DNA of 64,000 bases from Fredinandcohnia quinoae (GCF_022427965.1 NZ_JAKTTI010000006.1:62001-126000); one strand, 5' to 3'. Shown: positions 1 to 9,520, counted from the stretch's first letter. The notes: a model not told the origin generated them from the letters alone. Numbers and translations are program-made.

Positions 1-1
1 C

Positions 2-526
2 GCTACTCAAACAAATTTACTAGCCTTAAATGCTGCGATTGAAGCAGCAAGGGCTGGTGAATCTGGAAAAGGATTCTCTGTCGTAGCCGATGAGGTTCGA
101 AAGCTTGCTAATGAATCTGAAGCATCTATAAAAGAAATAACAAATATTGTTGTCGGGATTCAACAGGAAGCAAAGGAAGTCTCACAAAACTTAAGAGAAG
201 GATACAAACAAGTAGCAATCGGTACAAAGAAAGTAGAAGGCACCGGAAAAAACTTCGCTGTTATAAAACATGAAATAGAGCTGATTACGAATACAATAGA
301 AAATATTTCTATTATTATCAACACAATTAATGCAAATGGAACCCAAATTAACGAATCAATTAATGATATATCTGGAACCACACAAACATTTACATTTGGG
401 GCTCTTCAATCGGTTTCTAGTGTACAAGAGCAACACGCAGAACTTGAAAAGGTCTCAAATAATGTTGATAGAATGGTAGACAATACTACTGAATTATCAA
501 ATTTAATTAAGCATTTCGTAATATAA
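2..526 (+). CDS. Methyl-accepting chemotaxis protein, C-terminal part (5' end outside window)
   Basis: An open frame enters from the left edge and ends with TAA at 524-526, giving 174 residues. It opens with the highly conserved signalling hairpin tip of chemoreceptors ([20 protein letters not shown], then [10 protein letters not shown]), the part that contacts CheA and CheW at the cell pole. The rest is the long helical return strand of the cytoplasmic coiled coil. The sensor and membrane domains lie upstream of the window, so the ligand cannot be inferred. There is no CheB/CheR-binding pentapeptide at the C-terminus, which ends FVI. It is convergent with phoU and is followed at once by a strong hairpin. 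Family call is secure; identity of the receptor is unknown. Confidence 0.93.
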   Translation, partial: ATQTNLLALNAAIEAARAGESGKGFSVVADEVRKLANESEASIKEITNIVVGIQQEAKEVSQNLREGYKQVAIGTKKVEGTGKNFAVIKHEIELITNTIENISIIINTINANGTQINESINDISGTTQTFTFGALQSVSSVQEQHAELEKVSNNVDRMVDNTTELSNLIKHFVI

Positions 527-530
527 AAAG

Positions 531-576
531 AAACGGTTCTGTGATCATAAAGTAAATCATAGAACCGTTTCTTATT
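531..576. terminator. Intrinsic terminator after the chemoreceptor gene
   Basis: A 15-bp stem (531-545 with 556-570, core AAACGGTTCT/AGAACCGTTT) is followed on the + strand by TTTCTTATTT. It starts five bases after the chemoreceptor stop codon. A-rich sequence on the other side means it could also stop transcripts leaving phoU. Confidence 0.85.
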
Positions 577-582
577 TAAGTA

Positions 583-612
583 AAAGTAAATAACCAATCT
601 AAAGATTGGTTA
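583..612 (-). terminator. Terminator of the pst-phoU operon, overlapping the phoU stop codon
   Basis: Read on the minus strand, a perfect 10-bp stem (TAACCAATCT at 591-600 with AGATTGGTTA at 603-612, two-base spacer) runs into TTTACTTTTA. The phoU stop codon (610-612) is the first base triplet of the stem, so the coding sequence and terminator overlap. Confidence 0.7.
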
Positions 613-1269
613 TTGGTTTAAATCATAACGTTTTCCGGTAACTTGATAAATAATGTTTTCCGTTATATTGGTAATATGATCACCAATACGTTCTACATAT
701 CTACATATGAAAGCAAGCTGTGTGATTTGCTGAATGGATTCCGGTTTTCTTGTCATCAGTTCCATAAGCTCAGATATTAACTTGCCATACATTTCATCAA
801 CCACATCATCTGTGTCTGCTACTTTTTTTGCAAGTGCTACATCTTTATTATAAAAGGCATCTATTGACTTCGATAGCATATCCTGAACAACATCAGCCAT
901 TTTCGGTATTTCTTCAATAGGCTTAACTAGGTTCTCTGCTCCAATATGGATGGTTGATTTTGCAATATTTACAGCTAGGTCGCCAATGCGTTCCACATCT
1001 GAAGAGATTTTTAAGGCAACAATAATTTTTCGCAAATCTGTCGCAACAGGTGCTTGTTTTGCTATCATTAATATTGCCTTTTCATTAATTTCACTTTCCA
1101 TTTTGTTTAAAACACCGTCATTTTTTATAATCTGATTTGCTCTCTCAATATTTTGATCTTTTAATGAAGCGATTGCTTCAGTTATAGCTTGCTTTGATGC
1201 CTCTACCATGTCCAACAGCATTGTTTTTAAATGGTCTAAATCATTATCAAACTCTTTTCTAGTATTCAT
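610..1269 (-). CDS. phoU: Phosphate signalling/transport accessory protein PhoU
   Basis: 219 residues, all helical, with the two PhoU repeats visible as VERIGD motifs at about residues 92-97 and 192-197; these acidic clusters bind metal in PhoU structures. PhoU restrains the Pst importer and signalling to PhoR when phosphate is plentiful. The start chosen is ATG at 1269, preceded by GAGGGGG at good spacing; an upstream in-frame start would sit inside that ribosome binding site. It is the last gene of the pst operon, 15 bases after the second pstB. B. subtilis itself does not carry phoU in this operon, many other Firmicutes do. Confidence 0.93.
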   Translation of the reverse strand: MNTRKEFDNDLDHLKTMLLDMVEASKQAITEAIASLKDQNIERANQIIKNDGVLNKMESEINEKAILMIAKQAPVATDLRKIIVALKISSDVERIGDLAVNIAKSTIHIGAENLVKPIEEIPKMADVVQDMLSKSIDAFYNKDVALAKKVADTDDVVDEMYGKLISELMELMTRKPESIQQITQLAFICRYVERIGDHITNITENIIYQVTGKRYDLNQ

Positions 1270-1284
1270 GAGAATCCCCCTCAA

Positions 1285-2058
1285 TTATCCGAATCTACCA
1301 GTAATGTAATCCTCAGTGCGTTTATCAAAAGGAGTCGAAAATATTTTTGCTGTCGAATCTATTTCCACTAATTCTCCCATTAAGAAGAATGCAGTTTTAT
1401 CTGATACCCTTGCAGCTTGTTGCATATTGTGAGTTACTACTACAATTGTATATTGTTTTTTCAACTCCAATATTAGCTCCTCGATTTTTAATGTGGAAAT
1501 GGGATCTAATGCTGATGTTGGTTCATCCATCAAAAGTACATCTGGCTTAGTTGCCAATGCACGTGCAATACAAAGACGTTGTTGCTGTCCACCCGAAAGT
1601 CCTAGAGCAGGTCCATTAAGACGGTCCTTCACTTCATCCCAAAGTGCTACATCTTTTAACGTCTTTTCAACTATTTCTTCTAAATCAGCTTTCTTGCGTA
1701 TTCCATGAATTCTTGGTCCATAAGCAACGTTATCATAGATTGACTGTGGAAATGGGTTCCCTTTTTGAAATACCATCCCAATTTTTTTCCGAAGCTCGAC
1801 TAAGTCCACTTTTGAATTAAGAATATTTACACCATTATAATTAATTTCTCCAGACATTTTTACATCAGGTACCATTTTAATCATTAAGTTTAAGGTTTTA
1901 ATAAATGTTGACTTTCCGCATCCTGATGGACCAATTATTGCCGTTACTTCATGATTATTAATCTGAAAATCGATACTTTTTAGTGCGCGATGTTCTCCAT
2001 ACCATAAATTAAAATCCTTCATATCAAAAACTATTTCTGTTGAAATTGAAACAGTCAC
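1285..2058 (-). CDS. pstB: Phosphate ABC transporter ATP-binding protein PstB (second copy)
   Basis: 257 residues. ATPase landmarks: Walker [10 protein letters not shown] at 43-51, Q-loop near 98, signature LSGGQQQ at 154-160, Walker B VLLMDEP at 174-180 and switch His near 210. It energises high-affinity phosphate import through PstC and PstA on the cytoplasmic face of the membrane. Start is GTG at 2058 behind AAGGGGG. It lies 12 bases after the other pstB, a tandem duplication also seen in B. subtilis (pstBA, pstBB). The two copies are clearly diverged, so the duplication is old. Confidence 0.95.
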   Translation of the reverse strand: MTVSISTEIVFDMKDFNLWYGEHRALKSIDFQINNHEVTAIIGPSGCGKSTFIKTLNLMIKMVPDVKMSGEINYNGVNILNSKVDLVELRKKIGMVFQKGNPFPQSIYDNVAYGPRIHGIRKKADLEEIVEKTLKDVALWDEVKDRLNGPALGLSGGQQQRLCIARALATKPDVLLMDEPTSALDPISTLKIEELILELKKQYTIVVVTHNMQQAARVSDKTAFFLMGELVEIDSTAKIFSTPFDKRTEDYITGRFG

Positions 2059-2070
2059 AAGTAATCCCCC

Positions 2071-2877
2071 TTATCCAAATCTCCCCGAAATATATTCCTC
2101 TGTTTTCTTTTCATTTGGGTTTGTGAAGATTTTTTCTGTTATATCGTACTCAACTAGGTCACCATTGAGAAAAAATGCTGTCCTATCGGAAATTCGTGAA
2201 GCTTGATGCATGTTATGTGTAACGATAACGATTGAATACTCATGCTTCAAATCTAATATCAATTCTTCAATTTTTGCATTTGAAATAGGATCGAGTGCGG
2301 AACATGGTTCATCAAGTAATAAAACACTTGGCTTCATTGCTAAGGTGCGCGCAATGCAAAGCCTCTGCTGCTGTCCACCTGATAAAGATAGAGCAGATTT
2401 ATGCAACCGATCTTTTACTTCATCCCATAAGGCTGCTTTTCGTAAACTACTTTCTACAATTTCGTCAAGAACACTTTTATTCCTTATACCAGAGAAACGA
2501 ATGGCATGTGTTATATTGTTATAAATTGATTTTGGGAATGGGTTTGGTTTTTGGAAAACCATACCAATTTCTTTTCGAAGTGCTACCACATTGATATTTG
2601 AATCTAAAATATTTATATCCTCATAGAGGATTTCCCCTTCACTTCTTGAAATCGGAATAAGATCATTCATTCGATTAACACTACGCAAAAATGTTGATTT
2701 TCCACAACCGGACGGACCAATTAATGCAGTAACATCATTCTTAGCTATTTCAAAAGAGATATTTTTAACGGCTTGATTGCTTCCATAGTAAATACTTAAG
2801 TTCTTTACATTCAGAATGTTTTCTTGATTAACTTTCACTTCTATGACCGATCGATCAACTAAGCTTAAAGCACTCAT
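2071..2877 (-). CDS. pstB: Phosphate ABC transporter ATP-binding protein PstB (first copy)
   Basis: 268 residues with Walker [10 protein letters not shown] at 54-62, signature LSGGQQQR from about 165 and Walker B VLLLDEP at about 185-191. Compared with its tandem partner it has about 10 extra N-terminal residues and a Cys in the D-loop region (EPCSALDP rather than EPTSALDP). ATG at 2877 follows AGGAGG at nine bases. Same role as the partner: ATP hydrolysis for PstSCA. Whether the two work as a heterodimer cannot be read from the sequence. Confidence 0.95.
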   Translation of the reverse strand: MSALSLVDRSVIEVKVNQENILNVKNLSIYYGSNQAVKNISFEIAKNDVTALIGPSGCGKSTFLRSVNRMNDLIPISRSEGEILYEDINILDSNINVVALRKEIGMVFQKPNPFPKSIYNNITHAIRFSGIRNKSVLDEIVESSLRKAALWDEVKDRLHKSALSLSGGQQQRLCIARTLAMKPSVLLLDEPCSALDPISNAKIEELILDLKHEYSIVIVTHNMHQASRISDRTAFFLNGDLVEYDITEKIFTNPNEKKTEEYISGRFG

Positions 2878-2896
2878 CTATGATCTCCTCCTTTGC

Positions 2897-3784
2897 CTAT
2901 TTACTTGCCGTCAACTTTTTATGAATCGCAGTACCTATTAGTCGTGCTGTAAGATTGAAAAGAAGTACTGAAAGAACTAACACTGCTGATGCACCGTTTG
3001 CAATATCCTCTACATCTGGTATTAAGCCTTGCGTGTTTACTGACCATATGTGTACTGCCAGTGTTTCTGCAGGTCGAAAGATGTTAAGAGGTGAATCTTC
3101 CGAGAATGGATTCCAGTTTGCATAGTCTAATCTAGGTGTGGACAAACCTGCAGTAAATAATAATGCGGCTGCTTCACCGAAAACTCTTCCCGACGCTAAA
3201 ATCGCACCTGTTAAAATAGAAGGAAAAGCAGTTGGAATCAAAACTGTCTTAATTGTATGCCAGTGTGTAATACCTAGTGCCAAACTAGCTTCTTTTTGAT
3301 CCCTCGGTACAGATGAAATAGCATCTTCGCTAACCCTCACTAATACCGGCAAATTAAAAACTGTCAGTGCGAGTGAACCACCGATAATCGTGAAGCCCCA
3401 ACCAGTCATATTAACGAACATTAATAAACCGAACATACCTATTACGATTGAAGGTAACGAGGCTAATACCTCGATACAGGAACGGATTAAATTCGTCAGT
3501 CTTCCTGGCTTCGCATATTCAGCCATGTAAATACCGCCACCGACTCCTAATGGAACAGTAATTAGCATCGTAATCACTAATATATAAAAAGAATTGAATA
3601 ACTGGTCTCTAATCCCACCACCTGCTCGAATTGCACTAGAAGGAGAGGTTAAAAAATCGAATGTTAATTTTTGAAATCCATTTATTACGATATATGAGAA
3701 TAGTCCGACTAAAAGAGAGACAATAATAAGTGCAATAGTGATAAATATCCCTGTAGCTATCCGATCAGCTATCTTACTATTCAT
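2897..3784 (-). CDS. pstA: Phosphate ABC transporter permease PstA
   Basis: 295 residues, six predicted membrane helices, starting with a long N-terminal helix (about 10-35). The permease EAA loop that couples to PstB is visible as EASLALGITHWHTIKTVLIP. With PstC it forms the membrane channel of the high-affinity phosphate importer. Its ATG overlaps the pstC stop codon in an ATGA arrangement, typical of translational coupling. Confidence 0.95.
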   Translation of the reverse strand: MNSKIADRIATGIFITIALIIVSLLVGLFSYIVINGFQKLTFDFLTSPSSAIRAGGGIRDQLFNSFYILVITMLITVPLGVGGGIYMAEYAKPGRLTNLIRSCIEVLASLPSIVIGMFGLLMFVNMTGWGFTIIGGSLALTVFNLPVLVRVSEDAISSVPRDQKEASLALGITHWHTIKTVLIPTAFPSILTGAILASGRVFGEAAALLFTAGLSTPRLDYANWNPFSEDSPLNIFRPAETLAVHIWSVNTQGLIPDVEDIANGASAVLVLSVLLFNLTARLIGTAIHKKLTASK

Positions 3785-4707
3785 GAAATTTTCCTCCTAG
3801 TTGAAAGAAACCTTATTAACATTATGAACGCGAATGACATGATTAAGAGTACTAGACCCATCGACCATAATGTATTATTTTCAATACTACCAAAGGTTGT
3901 ATGCCCCATATTAAGGGTGATAATCGTTGTTAGTGTAGCAGAAGGATCTAAAATACTTCCTGGTAAATCCCTTACGTTACCAATTACCATTTGTACAGCC
4001 AATGCCTCACCAAATGCTCGAGCCATCCCTAAGACAATAGCAGTTAAAAGGGTAGGTAATGCAGCAGGAATTAACACTTTCCATATCGTCTGCCATCTTG
4101 TTGCTCCAATTGCGTATGAGCCTTCTCTTAGGTTATTCGGTAGTGAACTCATTGCATCGGTAGCAATGGTTGTGATTGTTGGGAGTATCATAATTGAAAG
4201 TACAATTGTTCCAGACAATAAGCCGAAACCTATTCCACCCACGTGATCCCTAATAAAAGGAACTAATACTGTAAGTCCTATGAATCCATAAACAACTGAT
4301 GGTATTCCAACAAGAAGTTCGATTACTGGCTGTAATATCCTTTTCCCCCAAGATGGTGCAATTTCAGTCATAAAAATAGCTCCACCAATCCCAAGAGGTG
4401 CTGCGATAAGTGCTGATAGCAATGTAACAGCAAAAGACCCAAAAATAAACGGAAGCGCTCCAAATTTTGGATTATCTTTATCTATCGGGTTCCATTCCGC
4501 GCTGGTTAAAAACTCAATTGGACTTACACCATTCACTAAAAATGCTTGTAATCCTTTTGTCCCTAGAAAAATCGTAATTGAAATGGTTGCAGAAATCATT
4601 ATGATTGCACAAAGCGTCACTAAGACCCTTCCGCGTAATTCACCATTCGATTGATTTTTCTTGGATTTTATCAATCTATCTCTTGCAGAAACTTTTATTT
4701 GTTCCAT
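3781..4707 (-). CDS. pstC: Phosphate ABC transporter permease PstC
   Basis: 308 residues from ATG 4707 (AGGGGTG upstream). The frame stays open to 4764 but the extra residues overlap the pstS-pstC hairpin and have no ribosome site, so the shorter start is preferred. Six membrane segments; the periplasmic-side segment FLVNGVSPIEFLTSAEWNP and the coupling loop REGSYAIGATRWQTIWKVLIP are typical of PstC. Partner of PstA in the phosphate channel. Confidence 0.93.
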   Translation of the reverse strand: MEQIKVSARDRLIKSKKNQSNGELRGRVLVTLCAIIMISATISITIFLGTKGLQAFLVNGVSPIEFLTSAEWNPIDKDNPKFGALPFIFGSFAVTLLSALIAAPLGIGGAIFMTEIAPSWGKRILQPVIELLVGIPSVVYGFIGLTVLVPFIRDHVGGIGFGLLSGTIVLSIMILPTITTIATDAMSSLPNNLREGSYAIGATRWQTIWKVLIPAALPTLLTAIVLGMARAFGEALAVQMVIGNVRDLPGSILDPSATLTTIITLNMGHTTFGSIENNTLWSMGLVLLIMSFAFIMLIRFLSTRRKIS

Positions 4708-4738
4708 TTCTCTATACACCCCTAAGAAATTCTTAAGA

Positions 4739-4770
4739 GGGTAAATGTTCATACTTATGAACACATACCC
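4739..4770 (-). other. Intercistronic hairpin between pstS and pstC
   Basis: On the minus-strand transcript a 15-bp stem (4756-4770 with 4739-4753; one mismatch, one G-U pair) begins 13 bases after the pstS stop. No T-run follows, so it is not a classical terminator. In the B. subtilis pst operon, processing between pstS and pstC leaves pstS mRNA in excess; this hairpin is placed to protect such a 3' end. The function here is inference. Confidence 0.6.
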
Positions 4771-4783
4771 TATAATTTAGAAC

Positions 4784-5713
4784 CTACTTATCTGTTTGTT
4801 TTCCTTCAGCATCACGTTCAACCTTCATCTTAGTTGCTGCAATATATCCTTGCTCAGGAAGTAGATTTGTTTGAACCTCATCACTCATTAAATACTCAAG
4901 GAATACTTTTGCTAGACCAGTAGGGTCACCTTTTGTATAAGAGTGTTGATACGCCCATATTGGGAATTCGCCATTTTGAACATTCTCATCAGTAGCTTCT
5001 ACACCATCAATTGACAAAGCTGTAACTGAATCATCAGTAAAATATGAGAATGCTAGATAGCCAATTGCACCAGGAGTTTCAGAGATTATTTTTTTAACAG
5101 TGTTAGATGAATCTTCCGTAATACCTTCTGCAGGTGTTTTTCCATCTAATGCAAAGGTAACAAAAGTTGCACGTGTTCCAGAAGAATCTGGGCGATTAAC
5201 GAGTGTGATCTTTTGATCAACGCCGCCAAGTTCTTTCCAATTTGTAATTTCACCTGTGAATACTTTAATTAAATCTTCTTTTGTAATATTATCTATACCC
5301 GCTTCTGGATGGACTGCAGCAGTCATACCAACAACAGCAACTTTATGGTCTACTAATTCCTCAGCAGGAATACCTTCTTTTTCCTCTGCAAACACATCAG
5401 AATTTCCAATTTCAACAGACCCTTCAGAAACTTGGCTTAATCCAGTACCAGATCCTCCAGCATTTACTTGAATATCAGCATCTGGATTTTCATCCATGAA
5501 CATTTCTGCAGCTGCTAATACTAATGGTTGCATAGCACTTGAACCCGATATTACAATTGATCCTGAAATCTCTTCTCCTTTTGCAGTTTCTGAGCCTGTC
5601 TTTTGTTTTTCAGCATCTTTGTTTTCCGTCTTGTCAGCATTTGAACACGCTGCAGTTACGACAGCTAACATAGCAACTACAAAAAACAAAAATAGATTTT
5701 TGAAATTCTTCAT
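4784..5713 (-). CDS. pstS: Phosphate-binding lipoprotein PstS
   Basis: 309 residues. An N-terminal signal with lipobox VTAAC puts the lipid-modified Cys at 23, followed by an acidic, flexible linker. The mature part has the PBP-like phosphate-binding fold, with ISGSSAMQPL near 55 and NRPDSSGTRATF near 170 as the phosphate-contacting loops. It captures phosphate outside the membrane for PstCA. First gene of the operon, ATG behind AGGGGG, with a PhoP box array upstream. Confidence 0.95.
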   Translation of the reverse strand: MKNFKNLFLFFVVAMLAVVTAACSNADKTENKDAEKQKTGSETAKGEEISGSIVISGSSAMQPLVLAAAEMFMDENPDADIQVNAGGSGTGLSQVSEGSVEIGNSDVFAEEKEGIPAEELVDHKVAVVGMTAAVHPEAGIDNITKEDLIKVFTGEITNWKELGGVDQKITLVNRPDSSGTRATFVTFALDGKTPAEGITEDSSNTVKKIISETPGAIGYLAFSYFTDDSVTALSIDGVEATDENVQNGEFPIWAYQHSYTKGDPTGLAKVFLEYLMSDEVQTNLLPEQGYIAATKMKVERDAEGKQTDK

Positions 5714-5756
5714 TCGTATTTCCCCCTAAAGAGTTTTTAATGTCCTACAAACTTAG

Positions 5757-5808
5757 ATTAAACTCTTTCTATTAATCTCGTTTTAAGTGAATGTAAAAAC
5801 AATGTAAA
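5757..5808 (-). promoter_or_regulatory. PhoP box array and promoter of the pst operon
   Basis: Four hexamers of the PhoP type TT(A/C/T)A(A/C/T)A recur every 11 bp on the minus strand: TTTACA (5803-5808), TTTACA (5792-5797), TTAAAA (5781-5786) and TTAATA (5770-5775). A -10-like TTTAAT lies just downstream (5757-5762). This is the geometry of PhoP-activated Bacillus promoters, so the operon should be induced by phosphate starvation. Confidence 0.82.
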
Positions 5809-5813
5809 TTTTC

Positions 5814-5852
5814 ATATAAAAAAAGCAACTTAACATGAATCGTTAAGTTGCT
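5814..5852 (-). terminator. Terminator of pbpA
   Basis: An 11-bp stem AGCAACTTAAC/GTTAAGTTGCT (5824-5834 and 5842-5852) is followed on the minus strand by seven T residues. It separates pbpA from the PhoP boxes of the pst operon. Confidence 0.88.
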
Positions 5853-5863
5853 CTTTTTCCCAA

Positions 5864-7984
5864 TTATTCAATTTCGGAATCATTTGTTCCTTGTTCTGTA
5901 TCATTAATATTTTCTGTAGTTGTTGTTTGTTCTTGATCTGTCACAGTTCTATCTTTTGCCTTTAGTTCAAAATACTTATCTAAAATAGCTTCGCCAATTT
6001 TTTGATTCATCACATGTGACTTACTCTTGTATGCATAAGGAATCACAACAGCAAAAGCAACTTCAGGATTATCGAAAGGAGCATACCCTACTAGTGTGCT
6101 ATTAACTGTTTCATAAAGCTTTCCAGTTTCATTTTCATAATAAAAGGATTCAGCTGAACCTGTTTTACCGGCAGGATCATATGATTTATCTTTAAATAGT
6201 CCTCGGGCAGAGCCTTGAGAACCATGCATTACCCGATAAAAACCTTCCTGAACACGCTCAATATATTCAGAATCAACGTCTATCCGATTCAGTACAGTTG
6301 GCTCAAATGCGCGTTGGATTGGTCCTAATTGACCTTCCTCAAGAGTTGGTTGATGAATTTCTTTGACAATCTTAGGCTGCATTCGATATCCATCATTCGC
6401 AATTGTTGAAACATATTGCGCCAGCTGTAGAGGTGTATACGTATCATATTGACCAATCGCTAAGTCCATTAAGTTACCAGGTTTCACACCAGTACCAATA
6501 AAGCCAGCTGCTTCTCCCGGAAGATCTATTCCCGTTTTTACACCTAATCCAAACTGACTATAATAATTTCTAACCGTTTTAAATGCTTCTGGATCAATTG
6601 GTAGTGGCTTATGTGGAATATAATTTCCTTTTGCAAGTTTTATGACTGTTTTCCACATGTATACGTTTGATGAACGCTCAATTGCCTTGAGATCATCAAT
6701 ACGTCCCATATTAGTAATTGATGCTTTTCGTAAATCATTAATATACATCGGCTCATCCATCATTCTTTCTCCTGGATGAATAGCACCAGTTTGAAACCCT
6801 GTTAGAACCGTTGCACCTTTAATGGATGAACCCATTTCATAAGCAGAATTCATCGCACCTAGTGCATAATCCTTAAATACATATTTACCAGTTTCTGAAT
6901 CCTTCTCATAAGTCTTCCCAGCCATACTTAGGATTTCACCGGTTTTCGGATTCATCATCACAACAAATGCCCGATCAAGAAAAGGTGAATCTGTAATCGG
7001 TTTGAAGGCTTTTATTTGCTCCTCAATGATTTGTTCTACTGCGATTTGAAGATCCATATCAATCGTTAAAACTAAGTCACTTCCCCTTTGACCTGCTGAT
7101 TTAACAATTGTATCCATCACAGAATTTCCTTTAATCACATTTTCAACCTTTGCCTTCTTACCGTGCAATACAGATTCATATTCTTCCTCCAAATAGCTTT
7201 TCCCGACACGATCATTTCGGTTATACCCTCTTGCCAAATAATAATCGAGCTTTTCACTTGGAAGACCTTCATCTGTCGTAGTTGTTTTACCTAAAATTGA
7301 ATTCAAAGTAGTGCCGAATTTGTTATAACGTTCCCAATCAGTTGTTGTGTTAATCCCAGGTAAATTTTCAAGATTTTCACTAACGACCGCGTATTCTTTG
7401 TCTGTTACATTTACATTTTTTATAATCTGAGGCACTAATGCATAACCCTTATTCATTTCTCGGAAAATTGCTGCAACTTCAAGCTCATCCTCCGTGATCT
7501 CACTTAGTTCTTCCTCCGTAATTCTTTCAAGTTGCAATTTGTAAATATCTGAGTTGTTGTATTTTTCCTCATCCTTTAATTCCTTATCTACCTTTTCCTT
7601 TGCTTCCTCCGGATTATTCAATAGCCAAAAATCCTTTAAATCACGTTCTCGTATTTTATCGGTATCCATTTGAATGAATTGTGCAAGTTTTTTAGCGACT
7701 TCTAATACATCTTCTTGTTTCGTACCTTGTGCACGGGTATATGTAATCGCATTTTGGGCCTTATTATCAACAATAACGCGACCGTTTGCATCATATATTT
7801 TTCCACGTGGGACAGGTAAGTTTACAACCTTATTCTCTGTTTTGTCTACTTCTTTTTGAAATTTCTCACCATGAACGATTTGAACAACGCCCAATCTAAG
7901 TACGAGCGCAGAGAAAAGTAAAAACACAAGAAAGAACAAGATGTTCAAACGAAATGGCACATGGGATTTTTTCTTTTTCTTCAT
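5864..7984 (-). CDS. pbpA: Penicillin-binding protein 2A, class B transpeptidase (PbpA)
   Basis: 706 residues from ATG 7984: basic start, one membrane helix (about 11-33), the class B dimerisation domain opening with PRGKIYDANG, then the transpeptidase domain with SSIK near 385, SSN, and KTG (AGKTGSAES). It cross-links lateral-wall peptidoglycan during elongation; in B. subtilis PbpA helps the germinated spore outgrow. The gene order pbpA-pstS matches B. subtilis. The start has only a weak AAGAAAG site. The open frame runs back to a GTG, but that lies inside the terminator of the upstream gene, so it is not used. The C-terminal 30 residues are a Thr/Glu/Gln-rich tail. Confidence 0.93.
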   Translation of the reverse strand: MKKKKKSHVPFRLNILFFLVFLLFSALVLRLGVVQIVHGEKFQKEVDKTENKVVNLPVPRGKIYDANGRVIVDNKAQNAITYTRAQGTKQEDVLEVAKKLAQFIQMDTDKIRERDLKDFWLLNNPEEAKEKVDKELKDEEKYNNSDIYKLQLERITEEELSEITEDELEVAAIFREMNKGYALVPQIIKNVNVTDKEYAVVSENLENLPGINTTTDWERYNKFGTTLNSILGKTTTTDEGLPSEKLDYYLARGYNRNDRVGKSYLEEEYESVLHGKKAKVENVIKGNSVMDTIVKSAGQRGSDLVLTIDMDLQIAVEQIIEEQIKAFKPITDSPFLDRAFVVMMNPKTGEILSMAGKTYEKDSETGKYVFKDYALGAMNSAYEMGSSIKGATVLTGFQTGAIHPGERMMDEPMYINDLRKASITNMGRIDDLKAIERSSNVYMWKTVIKLAKGNYIPHKPLPIDPEAFKTVRNYYSQFGLGVKTGIDLPGEAAGFIGTGVKPGNLMDLAIGQYDTYTPLQLAQYVSTIANDGYRMQPKIVKEIHQPTLEEGQLGPIQRAFEPTVLNRIDVDSEYIERVQEGFYRVMHGSQGSARGLFKDKSYDPAGKTGSAESFYYENETGKLYETVNSTLVGYAPFDNPEVAFAVVIPYAYKSKSHVMNQKIGEAILDKYFELKAKDRTVTDQEQTTTTENINDTEQGTNDSEIE

Positions 7985-8013
7985 ATTTATATCAACAACT
8001 TTCTTATTCGTAG

Positions 8014-8039
8014 AAAAAAGCACCTGTCACATCAGGTGC
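8014..8039 (-). terminator. Terminator after yqgE
   Basis: GCACCTG/CAGGTGC (8020-8026 and 8033-8039) with a six-base loop is followed by six T residues on the minus strand. It lies 65 bases after yqgE. Confidence 0.88.
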
Positions 8040-8103
8040 CCATATATTCTTATTGTAAATTAAATATAAACCTTTTTCCATATATAAATGAAGGAAAATT
8101 ACG

Positions 8104-9390
8104 TTAAGCTGTTGATCCTCCTTCTCCTTCTATTAATTTCCGATTTGAACCTGATTTTGAATGGACGGGTCCGGCCGCGTCCGGAATTTGTATTTTACGA
8201 ATAAAGAAATAAATAAATGTATGTCCAGCACCGATAACAGCAAGCAAAATCGGAATGCTCTTTTGCTCATCAAAAAATGTAATGGCTAATAAAAATAACA
8301 GAATTGAAACAACCCTACCAGCATTTAAAAACAATTCCCTTACAACTATGTATTCTATCCTCATTTCTCCAGCTTTCCAGCCTTTTCCGATCACATCATA
8401 TGTTAATGAATTGTAGGGAACCAATAAAATTGGATACGCAACCCCAATTAATACCCCATATATAAGTAACTTAGTATAAGTAATATTAAAAAGAATCGTA
8501 AAAATGGATGCATACAAAAGTAAACCACCAAACAGAATCGTCTTTTTGCGCATCCTCTTTTTAATTAATCTTGTGGCTAAAAAATAAAATAAAAACGAAA
8601 CGGCCGAATTTAAGAGTCCGAATTTACCTAGTGCTAATTCGCTTCCTGTAGCCACAAAGACAAACACAGATATGACAAAGACAAATGTTCCTTCACGAAT
8701 TCCTTGAACAAAATGAGCATTCGTTATATATCTCCAATTTTCATTATGTTTCCGCTCGTTAAGAATCCGTAAGAACATAAAATTTCCTTCTGCTCCTCTT
8801 CTTTTCAAAAAAAAGCTTAATATTACTGCACCTGAAAAAAGGGCTAGAGAGATCCCAAAAATAACTGTATAGCCTGTGAAACTTTTCATTGAGGAAATAA
8901 TATAACCTGCTACAATTGGGCCGATCATTCCTGCAAAAGACCCAAGAAGACCTAGAAATCCATTAAAAAAGTCACGTGTCTCTGGCTCAGTTATTTCAAA
9001 TGTAAGCACATTAAATGCTAACCAATAAAAACCATAGCCTATCCCTAATAATCCACCCAATATTAATAAATATTTTGAAGCCTGATCACCAAATAACAGT
9101 ACAGTAATAAAGAAAATCGCTAAGAATGAAACACCAAGTCTTAATACAATTACTCGATCAATTTTTTTCGCCCATCTACCAGCTAAAATGAAGGTAATCG
9201 GTTGCATGATGACAACAGCTAAATTATAGAACCCTAAATCTTTAAATTCACCAGATTGTTTCCACAAATATACATTTACAAAAGTATTTGATAAAGCAAT
9301 ACTAAGTGAATACAACCCTCCTATTATGAGCAATAAAATTAGATCCTTTTGAATTGGTACATCTCCTAATACCTTTTTAATTCGAAACAT
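8104..9390 (-). CDS. yqgE: YqgE-like major facilitator superfamily transporter
   Basis: 428 residues with about 12 hydrophobic helices, split 6+6 by a basic loop near 195-215 (FFLKRRG...RILNERK). The N-terminal half carries an MFS-type loop, GRWAKKIDRV, between helices 2 and 3. It matches B. subtilis YqgE in length and position, next to pbpA. The substrate is unknown. ATG follows AGGGGA at eight bases. Transcribed alone, with terminators on both sides. Confidence 0.82.
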   Translation of the reverse strand: MFRIKKVLGDVPIQKDLILLLIIGGLYSLSIALSNTFVNVYLWKQSGEFKDLGFYNLAVVIMQPITFILAGRWAKKIDRVIVLRLGVSFLAIFFITVLLFGDQASKYLLILGGLLGIGYGFYWLAFNVLTFEITEPETRDFFNGFLGLLGSFAGMIGPIVAGYIISSMKSFTGYTVIFGISLALFSGAVILSFFLKRRGAEGNFMFLRILNERKHNENWRYITNAHFVQGIREGTFVFVISVFVFVATGSELALGKFGLLNSAVSFLFYFLATRLIKKRMRKKTILFGGLLLYASIFTILFNITYTKLLIYGVLIGVAYPILLVPYNSLTYDVIGKGWKAGEMRIEYIVVRELFLNAGRVVSILLFLLAITFFDEQKSIPILLAVIGAGHTFIYFFIRKIQIPDAAGPVHSKSGSNRKLIEGEGGSTA

Positions 9391-9470
9391 TAGCTGACTC
9401 CCCTTTTTTATCTACTAAGTAGTGTGTCGAAAAAGGAATGAGATATACGAATTTTGCAAGTATCTATAAA

Positions 9471-9503
9471 TAAAAAAGCCGATAGACTTTAGTCTATCGG
9501 GCT
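9471..9503 (-). terminator. Terminator of sodA
   Basis: GCCGATAGACT/AGTCTATCGGGC around 9478-9502, two-base loop, followed on the minus strand by TTTTTTA. It starts about 18 bases after the sodA stop. Confidence 0.9.
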
Positions 9504-9520
9504 TTCTAAGAACTTAAAAA

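Noticed and set aside
3824-4246. 140-residue open frame on the + strand
   Set aside because: Antisense to pstC, no ribosome site, Ile/Val/Pro-rich composition expected from the reverse of membrane-protein codons.
7985-8023. GTG start extending pbpA by 13 codons
   Set aside because: The GTG lies in the yqgE terminator stem and has no free ribosome site.
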